Shown: in pieces, positions 1 through 14,084 of the stretch
Layout: the number at the start of each line of letters is the position of its first letter
How positions within the stretch are numbered: position 1 is the stretch's first letter
Source: Litomosoides sigmodontis
Lineage: Eukaryota; Nematoda; Chromadorea; Rhabditida; Onchocercidae
NCBI GenBank assembly: GCA_963070105.1
Contig: OY718806.1
Location: forward strand, 8,722,365-8,786,364
Direction of reading: 5' to 3'
Length of the DNA stretch: 64,000 bases
Program-made: the position numbers and the translations under genes
The notes under the pieces: model-generated
The model's input: the letters and a program-made list of their open reading frames with translations, nothing else
The model's database searches: none
What the model was told of the DNA's origin: nothing

Positions 1-1031
1 TCACTGTTGTGTAGCGAAACCGTTTAATTACGTTAGTGTACATTCTATTTTGCAATTTTCATAATTGCACAATGAATGAATTTGAGCTGTAATGAAAGTA
101 TTCATAATAGGTGGGCTTACAGTTTGTTTTGTCAGAAGCCATTCGTCAGCAGATAAAATTGCAGAAAGGAAAGAAAAACCAACCATTGAAAAACGTAATT
201 GTAAACTCGCACTTTCTTAAATTTGCATTTAATCGGAACTGTTTATTGCATTGATCAAAACTTTCAACCTCATTTATCAAAATTCCAATACAGCATTATT
301 TTTTCTAAGCCATATACTTTAACATTTTAATAGGAAAAATGGATAAGTAATCTTATTTTCAATGGAGAGTTGAATAATCTCACTTACTTTTCCTTTTCGA
401 AACAATTTCAATACATAAAAAGAAACAAATTGATTCACACAGTTACTGTAACAAATATGTGTTATCCACGAAGAGCAAAAATAGCAAAAGTAGTTCAATA
501 TAACTAATTAATTTAACGTAAGCTGAAACTTGCAAGTCACTTGAACTTCACTTAAACTCACGAAGCTTCTAACGAATGCATCAATTAGTGCCAGTATCAA
601 TGGTCAAAAACATTTGTGAGGGAGATAGAGAGAGGGTCAGAGGATACACACATTTTTTAACGAATTTTTTACTAATTAAAAAGTCAGGAAATGAAATTAA
701 AAAACAAAAACTAGTCATGAAGCAGACATTGCTGCCTGAGAGGTCAAAGAATCGAATAGAATGTTTTAAAAAGCCACGAAAATTGTGAATAAGGTCCAGA
801 AATCTTTCCCACAACAATAATCAAATACTTCTGATAAAAAGTAGCAGAAATAATATTGATTAGTGAGCTCTTTTATCATTACCTACTTTCGTTAAACTAC
901 TAGTTGAACCTTTTTCTGCAAGCACAGAAAATGCAATAGTGCAAGAGATGAGCTAAGTGACAAGAGGAAATGAATTGGGATAACAAACAACAAATTCGGG
1001 TGGATTCATATTCTTTTTTATTTTTCAATAT
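1..1031. other. 3' flank of the first elongase gene, no gene seen
   Basis: AT-rich sequence with only short chance reading frames, none with a recognisable domain or convincing splice signals. Read on the minus strand, the last part holds AATAAA-like runs at and just after the elongase stop codon, so it probably contains that gene's short 3' UTR and poly(A) site. Confidence 0.5.
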
Positions 1032-2294
1032 TTATTGAGCTTTGACACCCTTTTTATGATCGTTATATTTCTTTCCACCATTTGCATAATAAGACACATA
1101 GTAGAAGCGTATCCAAAGCATCAGATAAGTCACTTCCATCAAAGTGCCAAGTGCAAAACCACGCAACGTAACGGCATAATCATTTGTTGTGGTGAGCGCA
1201 AGAACAGCCAAATGTACCATCACTACGTGTGTTATGACAAACTGCAAATGTTAATTCATATATCATATTGAAATTTGATTTCTTAAATTATTAATAATTT
1301 AAGAAAAAAGTTCCCAGAACAAATAGACATTTTTCCATTGTTTCTATGTTTCAATGAAGTCTGAAAAACGACCAAACTAATAAACAAACCTGAATGATTT
1401 GACCAAAGGTTATGAACTGAGCGACTTGTGGTGGGACACGTATGCGAAGCGATCGGAGCATGTAATAACTGGAAAAATGTATGGATATGGACAACATGAA
1501 GTAAAAAATTTGATTTGAAATTTCAACTAACAAATCCAGCATTAAAAACGATACTACTCTTTCAACCTAAATTACCACTACCTGTACATGAAGGAATGCA
1601 CGATAAAATTGAGCCAGACAACCCAAATCATATAAGCATTTTTATTGGCGTATGTAACGACTGCGAAGTATCCCGTAAGTGCATGATGATACCAGTGCAT
1701 TAACATTAATGGACGTTTCCTCAATACGATAAATATCGTATCAACAAGTTCTGGAACTTTTGAGATAATCCACAGGAAAGTCCAATAACCAGCAACATCA
1801 TCAGTGAAGCATGGTCCTATTTCAGTGAAAGTACCTGAATAAAAGCAAAAAAGTAATAAGAATGATATTGACAAATAATAATGAAATTGAAGTGTATCGT
1901 ATGTTTTAACTCAGCTTTATCTTCCGGAATTACATAGAAATAAGCAACATAAACCTTTCTAAATAATTCACAAAGTAATCTGATTACAAAAACATAAAAC
2001 TAAAAGTTAAAAAAAATGCAGGAAATGCTCACTTATGTATCCTTTTGTGGCCATTTGCTTGAGAAAAACGGGCGTTATCTTTGCAACGCCAAGAATGCTG
2101 AAAACAGCAAGCAAAGCGTTCCAAATAACAAGTGGTTGTTGCAAATCATATGGTTTGCGATCACGCATGGCATATTTGATAGCAAATATGGTGATCACGT
2201 ATGTTAATGATATATTCAGCACAGTCCATTCCATTTCTGATGCCCATTTTCGCGCTGCTTCAAATTCGAATTTGGAGCCAAATACGAATTCCAT
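1032..2294 (-). CDS. ELO-family very-long-chain fatty acid elongase (copy A)
   Basis: Condensing enzyme of the ER membrane that adds two-carbon units from malonyl-CoA to long-chain acyl-CoA. Exons: 2294-2033, 1834-1582, 1468-1390 and 1241-1032; all phases agree and give 267 residues, the usual ELO size of about 270-290. The family boxes are present: KVPELVDT, the catalytic HWYHH, NFIVHSFMY followed by SYY, and a C-terminal TLMEVTYLM block. Several hydrophobic segments and a lysine-rich tail (GGKKYNDHKKG) fit an ER multipass protein. The first exon is open back to an acceptor at 2316, with seven more codons before the ATG, so either a spliced leader joins there or a short upstream exon was missed. 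A second elongase lies about 4 kb away on the same strand. Substrate chain length cannot be read from sequence. Confidence 0.92.
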
Positions 2295-2710
2295 TATACC
2301 CTGATCGCCTCGTATCTGTAAAACGAAAAACGAAATAAAATCAGTGATGGTGACAAAATTTCGTCCAAATGAACCATTCGAATATTATAAATTTTATCAA
2401 TTGATTACCCCTACAAACAAATTGCATTCACTGGTTAACGACCATTTCGTTTATTTTAACTTTCACCTTTTTTTTCCCCCACAAATGCTATCTATCATTA
2501 GTGATGATGATGCTTCACTAACACAATCTGTCCATCAGTGAGAAGTGAGAAGACCGATGGATAACGCAACGAAGTGGAGGGGAGGGGATGCTTGCATATA
2601 TTGAAAGTATTTACGGTGAGAAACCTAACTGCAAGCATTTTTATTTTTTCTTCTTTTCCCTTTTCCTTTTTTGCTTAAAAACAAAAAACATCCGTGTCTT
2701 TCCACTTATG

Positions 2711-2770
2711 TATATATATATATATATATATATGAAAAAAATTACAACAAATGCAACATTTGATCAATGT

Positions 2771-2809
<39 letters not shown>
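2711..2809. repeat. (TA)n and (CA)n microsatellites
   Basis: A run of TA dinucleotides covers about 2711-2733 and a run of CA dinucleotides about 2772-2809. Confidence 0.95.
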
Positions 2810-2814
<5 letters not shown>

Positions 2815-4344
2815 ACAAACAAACATAATAAAGCATACTATTGCCAATGTCGTCGTGGTTACATCATCACATCGCATCATTGCCGACTTGGCACAATGAC
2901 TTTTCGCTAACACACATTACTATCATTAATGAACAAAGAAACAAGCAGATGAAGGAAGACTTCGAAAAGGCAATTTATAAAAAAGTTGGAAAACTTTATA
3001 TGGTACCATCGTTTTCCTTATCAGCAAAAGAAATGAAGAATACAATCAATGTGATAAGATTGAGCGACCTCCACCCCTTCACTCCTCCTTCTTCCTTTCC
3101 ACTTCTTGCTCCGCTCGTTATCAGTCCATAAATGTACAAAAAGATCAAGGAACAAAATGAAATAACGGACGGTTGGGAGGAGATGGTAAACGAAAAAAAC
3201 TTGAAGCACGAGTAAAATAATGGGGAAAAATTAACGGAATGGATGATGGTCCATTTGCAGGTGCTACGTTTTAGACGGTGATAAGATTTAGAATGTGACA
3301 GTGTGATAGCCGTCTCTCATTGTGACACCATATCACCTATAACCATTTGCTCTTCACCCCCCATATTTAGCCTCCTTATCACTTGGTTGCAAAACAAATT
3401 TACTTCCCTAATAAAGTTTCTATGGATTATTGCCAAAATCGAAAAGATGAAATAACGCTCCTATGGAAATGGATCGTCGATCGTCCCTTCATTTATCCAC
3501 ACATACATGTGTTTCATATGATTGGATAACCAATTGGTTTACTCAACTAATTTCAAACATTACAACAACGAATATGAAATGAGTGATGCATTTTAATTTT
3601 CATTAGTAGTCAGTATGAAGTATATCAAATTCAAATAATTTTTTGTCCTTCAACTCTCTTTAACGATTGCAGTAATATTTTGCAAATTTTTGAACTCATA
3701 ATTCGTCCAAAAATTCTGAAAATCTCAAGTACTTTTATGTCGCGATTGATTTGTGTCAACTTTCAACCCAATTAAAAAGTTAGAGGGACAGGCGGAAGAG
3801 AATGAGCGAGAGAGAAATAGCGGGAAGATCAAGTCAACAGAAAGCAGAAAGAGCTTGATGAATTGCTGCGATACCATACACTTTTCAGTTCCAATACACG
3901 GATTGCTAATTCCAGTTGACGTGACCTAGTCATAATTGAAAATTTTCTACTGCTAAACCTTTCACTCATTTCTCACTGCGTAACAACTAAACACCCACCC
4001 ACATGATTGTTTACATGCATACAGTACAGGTTATTTTAGATCAAACGAGAGCCATAAGTCGTGACATCTCACGTATCTACCTACCTACCGCTACCTGTAC
4101 ATTCGCTAAGTGCAGCATTACGTCCATTACACACGTACTTATTTTCAGTACAATGCAAAATGTAGTACCGTGTCGTGGACAGCTAATCTGAATGAAGTCA
4201 TTAAGCAACATTCAATGTACAGCAATATGAATGAGTGGTGGCGGGCAGCAGCACTACACTCTCAACCGCCCCCTCCTCGTGTTCTTTGCCACCAAGCATT
4301 TCTGGAAAGATCAAAAATCGATAGCGATGCCAAGCACAGTTGCC

Positions 4345-4380
4345 CTTTCTCTCTCTCTCTCTCCCTCTCTCTCTCTCCCT
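4345..4380. repeat. (CT)n microsatellite
   Basis: CT dinucleotide run with occasional CCC interruptions. Confidence 0.9.
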
Positions 4381-4887
4381 TTGTGTCTGTTTTTCTTTGA
4401 CCAAAATTACTTTTGTGTTGGTGTAATACAGCATCCTATCATCTCCAATACCTACCTATTCAATACTATTTGCTTTTGCTTTATTCCACTTAAATCAGCT
4501 CGCAATATTTGCGACATTTCATATTCCATTCGAATTACCGCTCGTAATTGGCGTAACGCACAACGATAGATTCATTGGTGTGCGTGGCGCACACATCGCG
4601 AGGTGTTGTCCATTTCGAATTTGCTTAAAGCATCATCTTCCCGTCCACCCCGCCATTTCCTCTCCAATCATCCACCTCCCTCCATTCATCCACATTTCAA
4701 AAGTGAAATATTAGCAAAAAAAAAGAGAAAAGCTTTCTTGTTAAGCAAGACAAAAACGTCGGAAATCCAACTGTGAAGTTACATTTGATAATTTCATTTT
4801 CGCATGGAATTTAAACAGTGTGAGAGGGTGAACTTCTTCGTTGATGGAAAAAGTTTTAACAAATCAAGTAATCATAATCATAATAAC

Positions 4888-4913
4888 ATAATAATAATAA
4901 TAATAATAATAAT
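4888..4913. repeat. (ATA)n microsatellite
   Basis: Short run of ATA triplets, the same triplet class as the giant repeat at 23597-24466. Confidence 0.9.
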
Positions 4914-6331
4914 CAGAATCATAACAAAATAAACATAATCATAAGCAGTTTACATTCACATTTACGTGTGAACATGATGAATACGTGAAAACATTCGGAA
5001 GGAATAACAAAACCATAACAAAAACATTTTGCAACAATTAGTAAATGGAATTGAAATGAAACAGGAATGTTTAATGCCATTTAAAATGCGTTAAAGACTG
5101 CACCCCACTTCACCTTCAAATAGCTAAAACCTGAATAGAATGGATAGTGGCAGATCGATGTGCAATGCGTTGGACTTGATTTTCTGGAAGGGAGTCAAGG
5201 TTAACCTTTCGAAAAGCATTACTAAACTGTTCCCATGCAAATGACCTTCGACTTAACACTCTGCTCTTCCTTCCTATGTTGTTAATTCACCAAAAATTCA
5301 TGAAGAATGTCCAAGGACATGATTCTTCCTCGAACCTTTCTTCATCATCGTCCCTTTCCCATTTATCAAGGAATAAATCGTATTGGTCTGGATTAAGTTA
5401 GCCAATTATTGGAAAGTTTAGAAAATATTCGAAATTTCTGAGATGTGATTTTGCAAAGAATTATTCGAACGGATTTTATGCCTCATTCTGAAATATAGTC
5501 TTACCAATCACAACAAAGAAAATTTTGTTAATATCATAATTCATATTTTTAGTTTTCGGACAAATACGAGAAGTGGAATTTCTTAGTGAATAGATGTGAG
5601 AATATCGATGTACTAGTCAAAGTTATCAGTAACTTGATATAAATAAATGATGGAGAGAAACAGCAAATATTTCGCCTTGGTGTGCAGCACGGAAAAAAAA
5701 GGCCACGAAAAATTTTGGTTGCAAAATGCATGTTAGCTTAAAGGAATGATATCAGTGAAATGAAAGGTTACAGAACAACTGCTTCAATGTGTGATCAAAA
5801 TAACAAAGTGCTAATTGGCGGTAATACCAGCGATAAAAGAAAATGGAAATAATTAACGAAAAGTGATTTAGTGAAGGTGATGCTGTTAAGCGTTAGTCGA
5901 TTGAATAATTTAAAAATGGGCTACAATGATCACAAAGTAAAATTGCAATAGAAAATCATTCTAAATTCAAATTCTCAACAAAAACTTTAAGATACCTTTG
6001 GTTTTCCCTCAACCTCCTAGCAGTTTTGTAGCAACATAACAAAGTGCACTGCATCGCAAACAAAATACTGACACAAGTGGCACACTAAACATAGCAGGTG
6101 ACTACAGTACAAAACAACAGAAAATTTTAAGAGAATGAAGAAGTGCTTGACTGCTATCAGTGTGTGAAGAAACACTCGTAAAACAACTTGACGGTATGCT
6201 AGCACATTACTTCTACTTCGCCTCACTTCCATAACAAATTGCTGTTGTAAAACTACAAATGAATCAATATACTCTCAATTCAATTATAGCATAATGACTA
6301 GAAAAGGATGACACAAATAACACCATCAATT

Positions 6332-7815
6332 CTAATCTTTCTTCGTCACCATTTTCTCTTCTTTGAATTTCTTTCCTCCGCCCTTCACGTACGACTGGTA
6401 GTAGAAATTGGCAAAAAGAATAACGTAAGAAATTTCCATGCCCAAACACAGCAAATATGTGCTTAGCGTTCCATCAACGGCTTCACCAACAGCCATCAAA
6501 TAGCCAACATGCATAAGGATAAGCAATGTTATAATGAACTGTAACATCTGCATGGATGTAATATTACGTGCAATAGTTGCCGGCACACGAATGTGGATTG
6601 ATCGTAAGAAGTAGTAACTGTAAAGAAAAGCGAAAAAGCCCATATACATATGTAGGAAGTGCGCTTAGTATATACTGAAGCAAATATACAAAAATAAAGT
6701 GCGAAAAATTTTTATTACTACTTACGACGGAATTTTACTTTCCGTAATTCTCCTCGGTGTAGATTTGTAGGTTAAAAAAATTTTTTTTTTCCTTACAAAG
6801 CACAAGAAAGTTCATCTACACAATTTAATTTTATCGATCCTATGTTAATGCATTAAAGTAATATACTAACAATAAAAAAAGCTGCTTACCTGTACATGAA
6901 ACTATGAACTGTAAAATTCAACCATATAATCCATGTGTTGTATGGTGTGTGTTGGCTGTAAGAGATGATGCCGTAGTTAAGCGTTAAAACATGATGGTAC
7001 CAGTGTAGAAAGATCAGAGGCTTCTTGCGCAATACAATTAATATTGTATCACCAAGCTCTGCAAATTTCGACAAACAAAACAGCCACGACCAATAACCAC
7101 TAGTTCCTTCAAAGAAATCGCCCATTTTCGTATACGATGCTGCAAAAGAAATTAAATCAGATAAATCAGAGATGACGATGCTTATTAAATAAAATAAAAA
7201 CAGTCGACAGCTACAGATTATATGTCGCACCGATACCTCAACTGCACTTATTACACTGTATAATGATAGAGGAATTAATATGTACCATGTAAAGTCCAAA
7301 AATAGATAACATTAAGTTGCTTTATTACAAAAACCAGAGGCACGCATACCTACAACACCGTGATTGTAGATTTCCGAAAATAGAGCAATCGATGTGAAGA
7401 ATGATCCCAATACACTAAACACTGCCAACCAGGTATTCCAAAGATTTAACGCTGTGGTAAGCTAAAACATTAAAAATCATATTTGAAGATGTGATAAATT
7501 TTCATCCCCATAAAATGTTATCCATCATTTTTCTTTCAATACCTATCCGTCACCGACTAAACTGGGAGCAACTATTACAAAATAACAAACCTGGAATGGT
7601 TTGAATCGAGTCATCACAAGTTTGATGGAGAAAATGGTAACCACGTAAAGCACAGAAAAGTATATCCCAACATTACGCAATGTTCCGGTGTAACGCACTG
7701 CTTCTTCATATCGAAATGGCGTTGTAAAAGCAATGCGTTTCAATTCATCCATATCTAAATATAGCGACCAGTCAGAACCCAAATCGATGTGACACTCAGT
7801 GTAACGCAATACCGG
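6332..7815 (-). CDS. ELO-family very-long-chain fatty acid elongase (copy B)
   Basis: Second elongase, clearly diverged from copy A. Exons: 7815-7591, 7461-7350, 7139-6890 and 6617-6332, all in phase, giving 290 residues from the 7815 acceptor. Boxes seen: KFAELGDT, HWYHH, NFTVHSFMY then SYYFLRS, and an EISYVILFANFYY block. The tail GGGKKFKEEK is a lysine-rich ER type. The intron before SYYFLRS is at the same place as in copy A, supporting common ancestry; the intron copy A has after its FGQIIQ motif is absent here. The 5' end is not certain: the exon opens after a TTTAG acceptor with no ATG for about 20 codons, so a first exon upstream of 7815 is likely. If not, translation could start at an internal ATG near 7750. 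Confidence 0.9.
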
Positions 7816-10239
7816 CTAAACCATACAAATCGTATAATAATATGAGCTAATTATAACGCATTTGAGAAACTTTATCACATCCAAGAATTCACATAGCACC
7901 ACACGTAATATTCGAGATGTACAGCGCTTGAAATCAATAAAGTACTCTTATAATTAACAAAAATAGATACAATTAAAATGGTTATGTCAAGGTTTAAACA
8001 AGAAACTTTCAAAAAAACTAGAAACAGAATCAATTAAATGCAGAACATACCACTGAAGTGAAACCAGTTCCTCCACAAATTTATTAAATTAAACTAACTT
8101 ATCAAAGTCGCCCAGAAATCTTACAACTTCTTCCACAAAAGCTTGCTAAGTGATCAAATCTTTGTGTCAATGAAATGATAAATTAATTGCTTAATCCCTA
8201 CGACAAAAAGCAATCGATATCGCACCGTCGCGCCGTTTATCACTGTCACGCATTCTTTAGCGGAAAGAATGGTGAAAGGTAAAGATCAGCAAACATTTCA
8301 CCACTTCGCAAATACGGATGACCTCGAAATACATTGCTACAAGGCAATACAGTATACTAGTTCTTTTTTGATACTAAATTTGAAAACCTCAACAACTGTT
8401 GGGTGTTGGGGACTTATAGCGTAATTAATCACTCGTAGTTGATATCAACAAGAATTAAATTCAGCAACCTATCTCCTAGCGTTTGGACTGTAGGCATCCC
8501 TGACGTCCTTTAAAAAAAACTGTTGAAAAGACTAAAAAATGAAGAAAGCAAGTTTGATCGTGACACGCAAAAAATGGAGAGGTAAAAAAGGATGAAAAAT
8601 AGAAAATGCTAACAATGCACCGGCATTTTACTATCGAATTCCCTGACGCTATAAAATTAGTACACATCTGTTATCAGCCAAACCCCAACTATCAAACAAC
8701 CTGAACCATCACTTAGATAACGACCTCCTGCCTGCCCGTATCGGTAAACACTACAAAATTGTCATAAACTACTCTCCCGTTCTTCTTGAACGTCCCAAAA
8801 TTATGAAGTCCTATTCCACGCAATATATTATTATCGGAATGCACATTGCAACCACAATTAAAGTGCCTCTAACAGTTCGGGATTTCAATATTTATTTCTC
8901 CCGCGTATAAATTACACTCTCCAAAACGTCACCAGTTGAACCCGCTAATTTTGCTCATTTCTTGCAAGCCTGTTGAAATATCGATGTTTCACGTGAAACT
9001 GTGAAGTCTCCCGCAGCAGACTACGCTACCTTCCACTTAATACTCTGAAAGAATTTTATCCTGCTTAAGAAGTCTCACTAAAACAAGCATTATGCAATCC
9101 AAATGAAATTTCAGAAAAGCGAGATAGCTGAACACATACACATCTCGACTCAGTGATGCATCACTTTCATCAAAAATATCTTTAACGGAGTGTGATATAT
9201 CGAAAGATCCCTTGTTTCCTTTTCTTTGTTAAAGTAACATTATATATTAACAGCAACACAAAGGAGGAAATAATTGATGAATAACAGCAACAGACACGAA
9301 CTGCAAAATGGGCTCAACAGCAAAAAAAAAAACACAAACGAAGTCAGTGAATAAGGACATTCTCGAAATGCTATAGTAGCACGCAATATAAGGCACTGAA
9401 TTATTGTGCGAATTAATTTAGCATTTTCCTTGAGGTGCTCATTATTAATTTTCAAATGTATGAAGCAGAAAACCCCACCAAATTAATGATCGAACAGACT
9501 AAATGACTGACGACTGGTATTACCAGCCTCCATCAATGCGACTATGTATATGCCATCAGTAAATGCAGAACATTCTATTATCATGGACCATTCCGAACCA
9601 ACTGACAATGTTAAAATTAAAGTCGTCTATAGCTCACAGTACGATAAATCTTAAGAATATGGAAACAGAAAATGAAACCCAAGAAATAACAAAACGTCAA
9701 ATAATCTAGTAAAATTGTCCATAAAATCAGTCATCTTCAACAAGAGGCTTAGAAAAAAAATGACACAACCGAATGACAATTTTTCACTCAATTTCTTGTT
9801 CCCCTGAAGCCAGAAAATGAGTTAAACAAAAAGACAGCCACAACACACACTACGATGAGAGTTCTAGTAACACCAGTAATCAAAACTTTTTTAAATGATA
9901 TAAAAAAAGCACCTCACTGCAAGACAGAAAACATGCCTATCATCAAAGGGTATTGTAACAGCAAGAAGTTTGATACATTACATGCAATCATTCATTTTTA
10001 AATATTTCGGCATTGATTTATCCGGCAAATATAGGAAGACATCGTCCAAAATAAACGTAGAGACCGTACGTTCTGAATAAATCATGGTCTTCTTGCTCTT
10101 GATCAGAAACACCACACAAAACAACATTAAAGGAAATCAGATAATGTAAATGGTAATAAAAATACATACTTATTGCGTTAGAACGAATAGTCTTCGTTTA
10201 GAAAGTGATGTACTAAAGACGTATGTTTCTACCAGGATA
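7816..10239. other. Intergenic, 5' flank of elongase B
   Basis: No supported exon. AT-rich with scattered short reading frames only. It should hold the missing first exon or promoter of elongase B and the 3' UTR of the TraB gene. Confidence 0.45.
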
Positions 10240-13200
10240 TCACTTCATTAACATCTGCACTTTGTTGACCACTTTTGAACCAACTTGATAAAACACATAC
10301 CCCACTACGCCAATGATCATCGCTTTCAGAGTCAAGCGGACAAACTTTTCAGTATGCGTTGGTTGTGGTATGCTGAAAAACACATCATGTTAGTATTTCT
10401 ATAATTAAACATTTTTAAGTCGCGGTGAAATACTTTTCTAGTGCTTCGTCCATTAATGAAAATTCCTTTCCAGCATCATTATAACAAAATGAAAGCTGGC
10501 TTGACCCCTCCTCAAATTAAGCTATTTTCTTCATTTTTCATTCGACGACAACCCTACTGACAAAAAGAAAAAACAAAAATGATATGAAAAACTGATGCAA
10601 CTTGTGCGAGTTGACTATAATAATCAAAATAATACTAACGTTAACAAATCGCCCACGCCAATTCTTTTATTCCAATTAGAAATGATACCAGGAACATGCC
10701 CCATACCGACAACCGCTACAACAGATATTGGCTGCCAAGCGGCTAAAAAAGCGTGCCATTAAAATCGAAATTTCCTGCGGCAACTATTATAGAATATTTT
10801 TGAATGAATATTTAAACAAAATCCAATTTTCATTTCATTTCAACATGCGTTTAACTTCAGACATCGGTTAATAATAAAGTACAATAATAAATAATAAAAC
10901 TGTCATAAACTTAGCAGAACTGAAACTATCTATAAGCATAACATTCAAGTTTTCGATATTCAGTAAAAATTATCTATATAAGTCACAAGATTACCATCTG
11001 TTTTACTCCATGCCACTCTTTTATCAAAAGTGGACTTTTTGAGTAGAGTGTGCAAGGCATTGGTCATATAGAGATCACGTTCCTCCACAAAGATTTTCGA
11101 AAGCAATGGAAATTCACCAGCCATCTGCTTAAGCAGTTCTTCCAGCATATCTGACTTTTTACATTTTTCCACTTCTTCCTGACTACAAAAAAAACATTTT
11201 AAACAAGAGTATGCAAACAGTAACATTAAAAAACCAGGAAGAAAGCTTTTGAAAAACTTACGTGATAGTTGTTTTATGTGAAAGAACAATATGGTAAAAA
11301 AGCCGAAGCTTTTGAAAAAAGCTTAGAGAGCCCAAGGCTCTTTGTACAGTCACGTGTATTGGACGATCACCGAGAATTAGTTTGCACATCTTCACATCCA
11401 TAGCACCTCTTAAAATTAAAAAAATAGGAACATATACCAATAAATAATCATACTTCTATCGAAAGTAACCCTAAAAAAATGTGACTGCCCAATACTTCAG
11501 AACGATACTGGCGGTGACACTGTGCAGAAAAATTATTTGGAATTGTGAATTCAAAGAAAACAAAAAAAAATCTATTTCGTGTAATTTCAGATAAAATATT
11601 ACTTGTGAGCTGCTCGAAACTCGCCACCGGGAGCCATGCCGAGTGCCTTTGTCATATGTGCAGACATCGACAACAACAATACGTGCAGTATTCCTTGAAT
11701 TGCTCCATTCTAAACAGTTAATGTTGTTAGTCAACAGTAACATCCAACGCAATAACCTCTCAAAACCTTCTCCACTATAAATCACAACAAACCTGCTTGA
11801 TGGTGTTGATCACTTTATCAAAATTCAAATTTTTCGCTTCTTCAAGTAGAGTATCTTCATCCATTGAGAGTATTGATATTCGCGAAGGGCAAAGTTCAAC
11901 CATAACCATATCTGGCTGAGTACTTGAAATTGTTTTCAAAACGTCCTGCTGACTATCGGGAGAAAAATGAGCCGTACCAATCAAATACACCTAGATTATA
12001 GATATATATTAACAAGAACATGTTTTTCATACAAAAATTACTGAATACCCCAGTATATGTGCGAAGGTTTCCCGAGTTCTTACTTTCGCATCAGCCAATG
12101 ATTTGCGGAATTCATTCTCGTCATCCCCAACCGGTATAGATGTGGGTGGAAAAGGATAGTTCAGAACTGTCACTGAAAAAAGTGCATATTTTCTAAGTGT
12201 TAGCATGTAAAAGACAATCATTATCAGCATAAGAGGTATGAAAAATCCACCACTTTTTTGCAGAACATTGACAAAACTTCGTACGTTGCGATTACTTTCA
12301 TGTAAATAAAAACACCGTGTAAAATATACTTAATTTAAAGTTCCAAAGTCTTTTCTTTTTATCAAAAATTTTGTACTACCGATCATACCATGCTCAAGAA
12401 AATTATTCAGAACTGCTGACTTAAAAAATACCGGTTTCTTTCGGAAGCTCTGGATTGGGGTGACGATTTCGATCAAACATGAAGCCTCCAAAACATCGCC
12501 TCTGAACAACAAATTCTTTTTAAAATCGAATTTAATCCAAACCAAAGGTTAAAGGAGCAAATCACACGAAATCGAAACACTTGACAATGATCAAGAAGTC
12601 ATCTGGATATTGTGAAATACTCCTCACCTGTTCTACATTGATACGTTCATTGCTCTGTGCACCACTAGTCTCCATCTGTTCCACTTTGTTACCCACATCC
12701 ACATCACTTTCAAAGTCTTCAGAACTAACTCTGTTTGCTGACACATGATCAGCAAAATTCGATGAAGAATCTGCTACAGATATAACGGACTTATCTTCCA
12801 TGCAAGTTATGCCTTAAAGTGAAAACAAATTAGAATATACGAAAACACTACCAAAGTTGACTATTTCCCCAAAGCATACCTTAACATATAAAAATCTTCT
12901 AGAAGAATTGGAATTACCCACCAAATTGTTTCCTAACCTGCGTTCCAACTGCACTGTTAATAGGCTCTTCTTTACTTTCTTACTTCATTTTCGGTAGCTA
13001 ACATAGAGTATTTTAAAACACCGAGATTTTTTACTATGTTTTAATTATAACCGTTATCTGTATCACTACAGCTTTATGTGATAAATGTATGTGGACAGTA
13101 ATGTACAGAAAATAAAAAATCAAAGTAATATCAACGAAGTAAAATAAAAATAATTTAATGAAAGCACCAAAAATACTGTCTAAATACTGGAAAGTTGTTT

Positions 13201-13500
13201 CAATTATAAAAATAGTGGACGACTACAAGCTGATTCAACAGCTTAAGTTGGTTATTGCAGTTTCCATTTATCCTACACTTTTACAATTTCAAATCAATCC
13301 CACAAAGTACCTGATATGACGTCACTTCTAAATTGTGATGAAAGAGTTTCTGTAAATTCAGAATCATCACTCGTACATCTCACTCCACCGTGATTTACCT
13401 CTTCACGTAACATGATATGGTCAGAGTCTTGTTCTGACACCAATCCCTGCTCTTCGTTTTCTGTTGGTGTAACGTTATCATTGACATAATTTCCAGACAT
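10240..13500 (-). CDS. TraB-domain protein (TRABD-like)
   Basis: Ten exons join in phase: 13500-13311, 12812-12628, 12501-12432, 12172-12084, 11990-11793, 11709-11603, 11408-11262, 11182-10995, 10742-10640 and 10372-10240, giving 469 residues. The first 125 residues are acidic and low-complexity. The TraB domain follows, with the motifs VYLIGTAHFS, MVMVELCPSR, MAPGGEFRAA, LILGDRPIHVT, MAGEFP, VEERDLYM and VVGMGHVPGI, in the order known from animal TRABD. A hydrophobic segment near the C-terminus (MIIGVVGYVFY) predicts a tail anchor. Family members are membrane proteins of mitochondria or ER whose biochemistry is poorly known; the bacterial TraB/PrgY relatives inhibit pheromone signalling. The first two exons could be alternative starts, since the second also begins with an ATG. 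The mitoferrin gene lies just upstream on the same strand. Confidence 0.9.
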
Positions 13501-14084
13501 ATTCACTCTGGTAATTACACATAATTTAATAAACATATGAATTTTCTCATTATCCGAAAACACACATCTCCTCCCCAGTTCCATTAGAGAACCACTATAA
13601 ACAGATGAGATTCACATTTTCGCTCTCTTTCCAGTGAACCTTGACAAGATCCTACAACACCAAATGTCTTCCTTTCTTTTAGCTTTATAAATGATAAAGT
13701 GAAAAATCCCTCATGTGCATTAAAAAAAAAAAGTACGGAGATAGATATGCCAAAAACAGCTTTTGATAAGGATTACGAACACAAATCCAAGCTGTTATTA
13801 TCAGTTTAATGTGTACTAACACATCAATACAAAAGTAAAAAGTAACGAATACATAATACCATTGTCATCATTAACATAAAAACGCCAATAACTAAAAATA
13901 CTTGATATATTTTGAAAATGGATCCAAGTCATGAAAAAGTACACAAGATTCCAAACCGAGATTGGATGAGCATTTGCGACATTTAAACCTTACAAAGGTA
14001 ATAATGGAGCGAACCAATCACTAGCTGAATTGAAATTAAAGAGGTAAACACTGGACATACCCACAAAGGAATCATAATTTGGAC
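13501..14084. other. Short gap between mitoferrin and TraB genes
   Basis: About 580 bases separate the mitoferrin stop from the TraB ATG, both on the minus strand. A CCAG acceptor-like site lies a few bases before the ATG. This would suit a trans-spliced downstream gene of a nematode operon, but no further evidence is visible. Confidence 0.4.

Larger units (their letters stand above)
2316..6331. other. Intergenic stretch between two elongases, microsatellite-rich
   Basis: No coding exon could be supported over these 4 kb. It holds several simple repeats, listed separately, and AT-rich unique sequence. It is both downstream of elongase B and upstream of elongase A, so it should contain the promoter of copy A and possibly an undetected 5' exon. 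Confidence 0.5.

Noticed and set aside
8476..8667. Possible upstream exon of elongase B
   Set aside because: The frame is Cys- and Phe-rich without similarity to elongase N-termini, and no donor in the right phase was found.
11471..11785. 104-codon minus-strand frame inside the TraB gene
   Set aside because: It is in a different frame from the conserved TraB exon 11709-11603, which encodes the family motif MAPGGEF.
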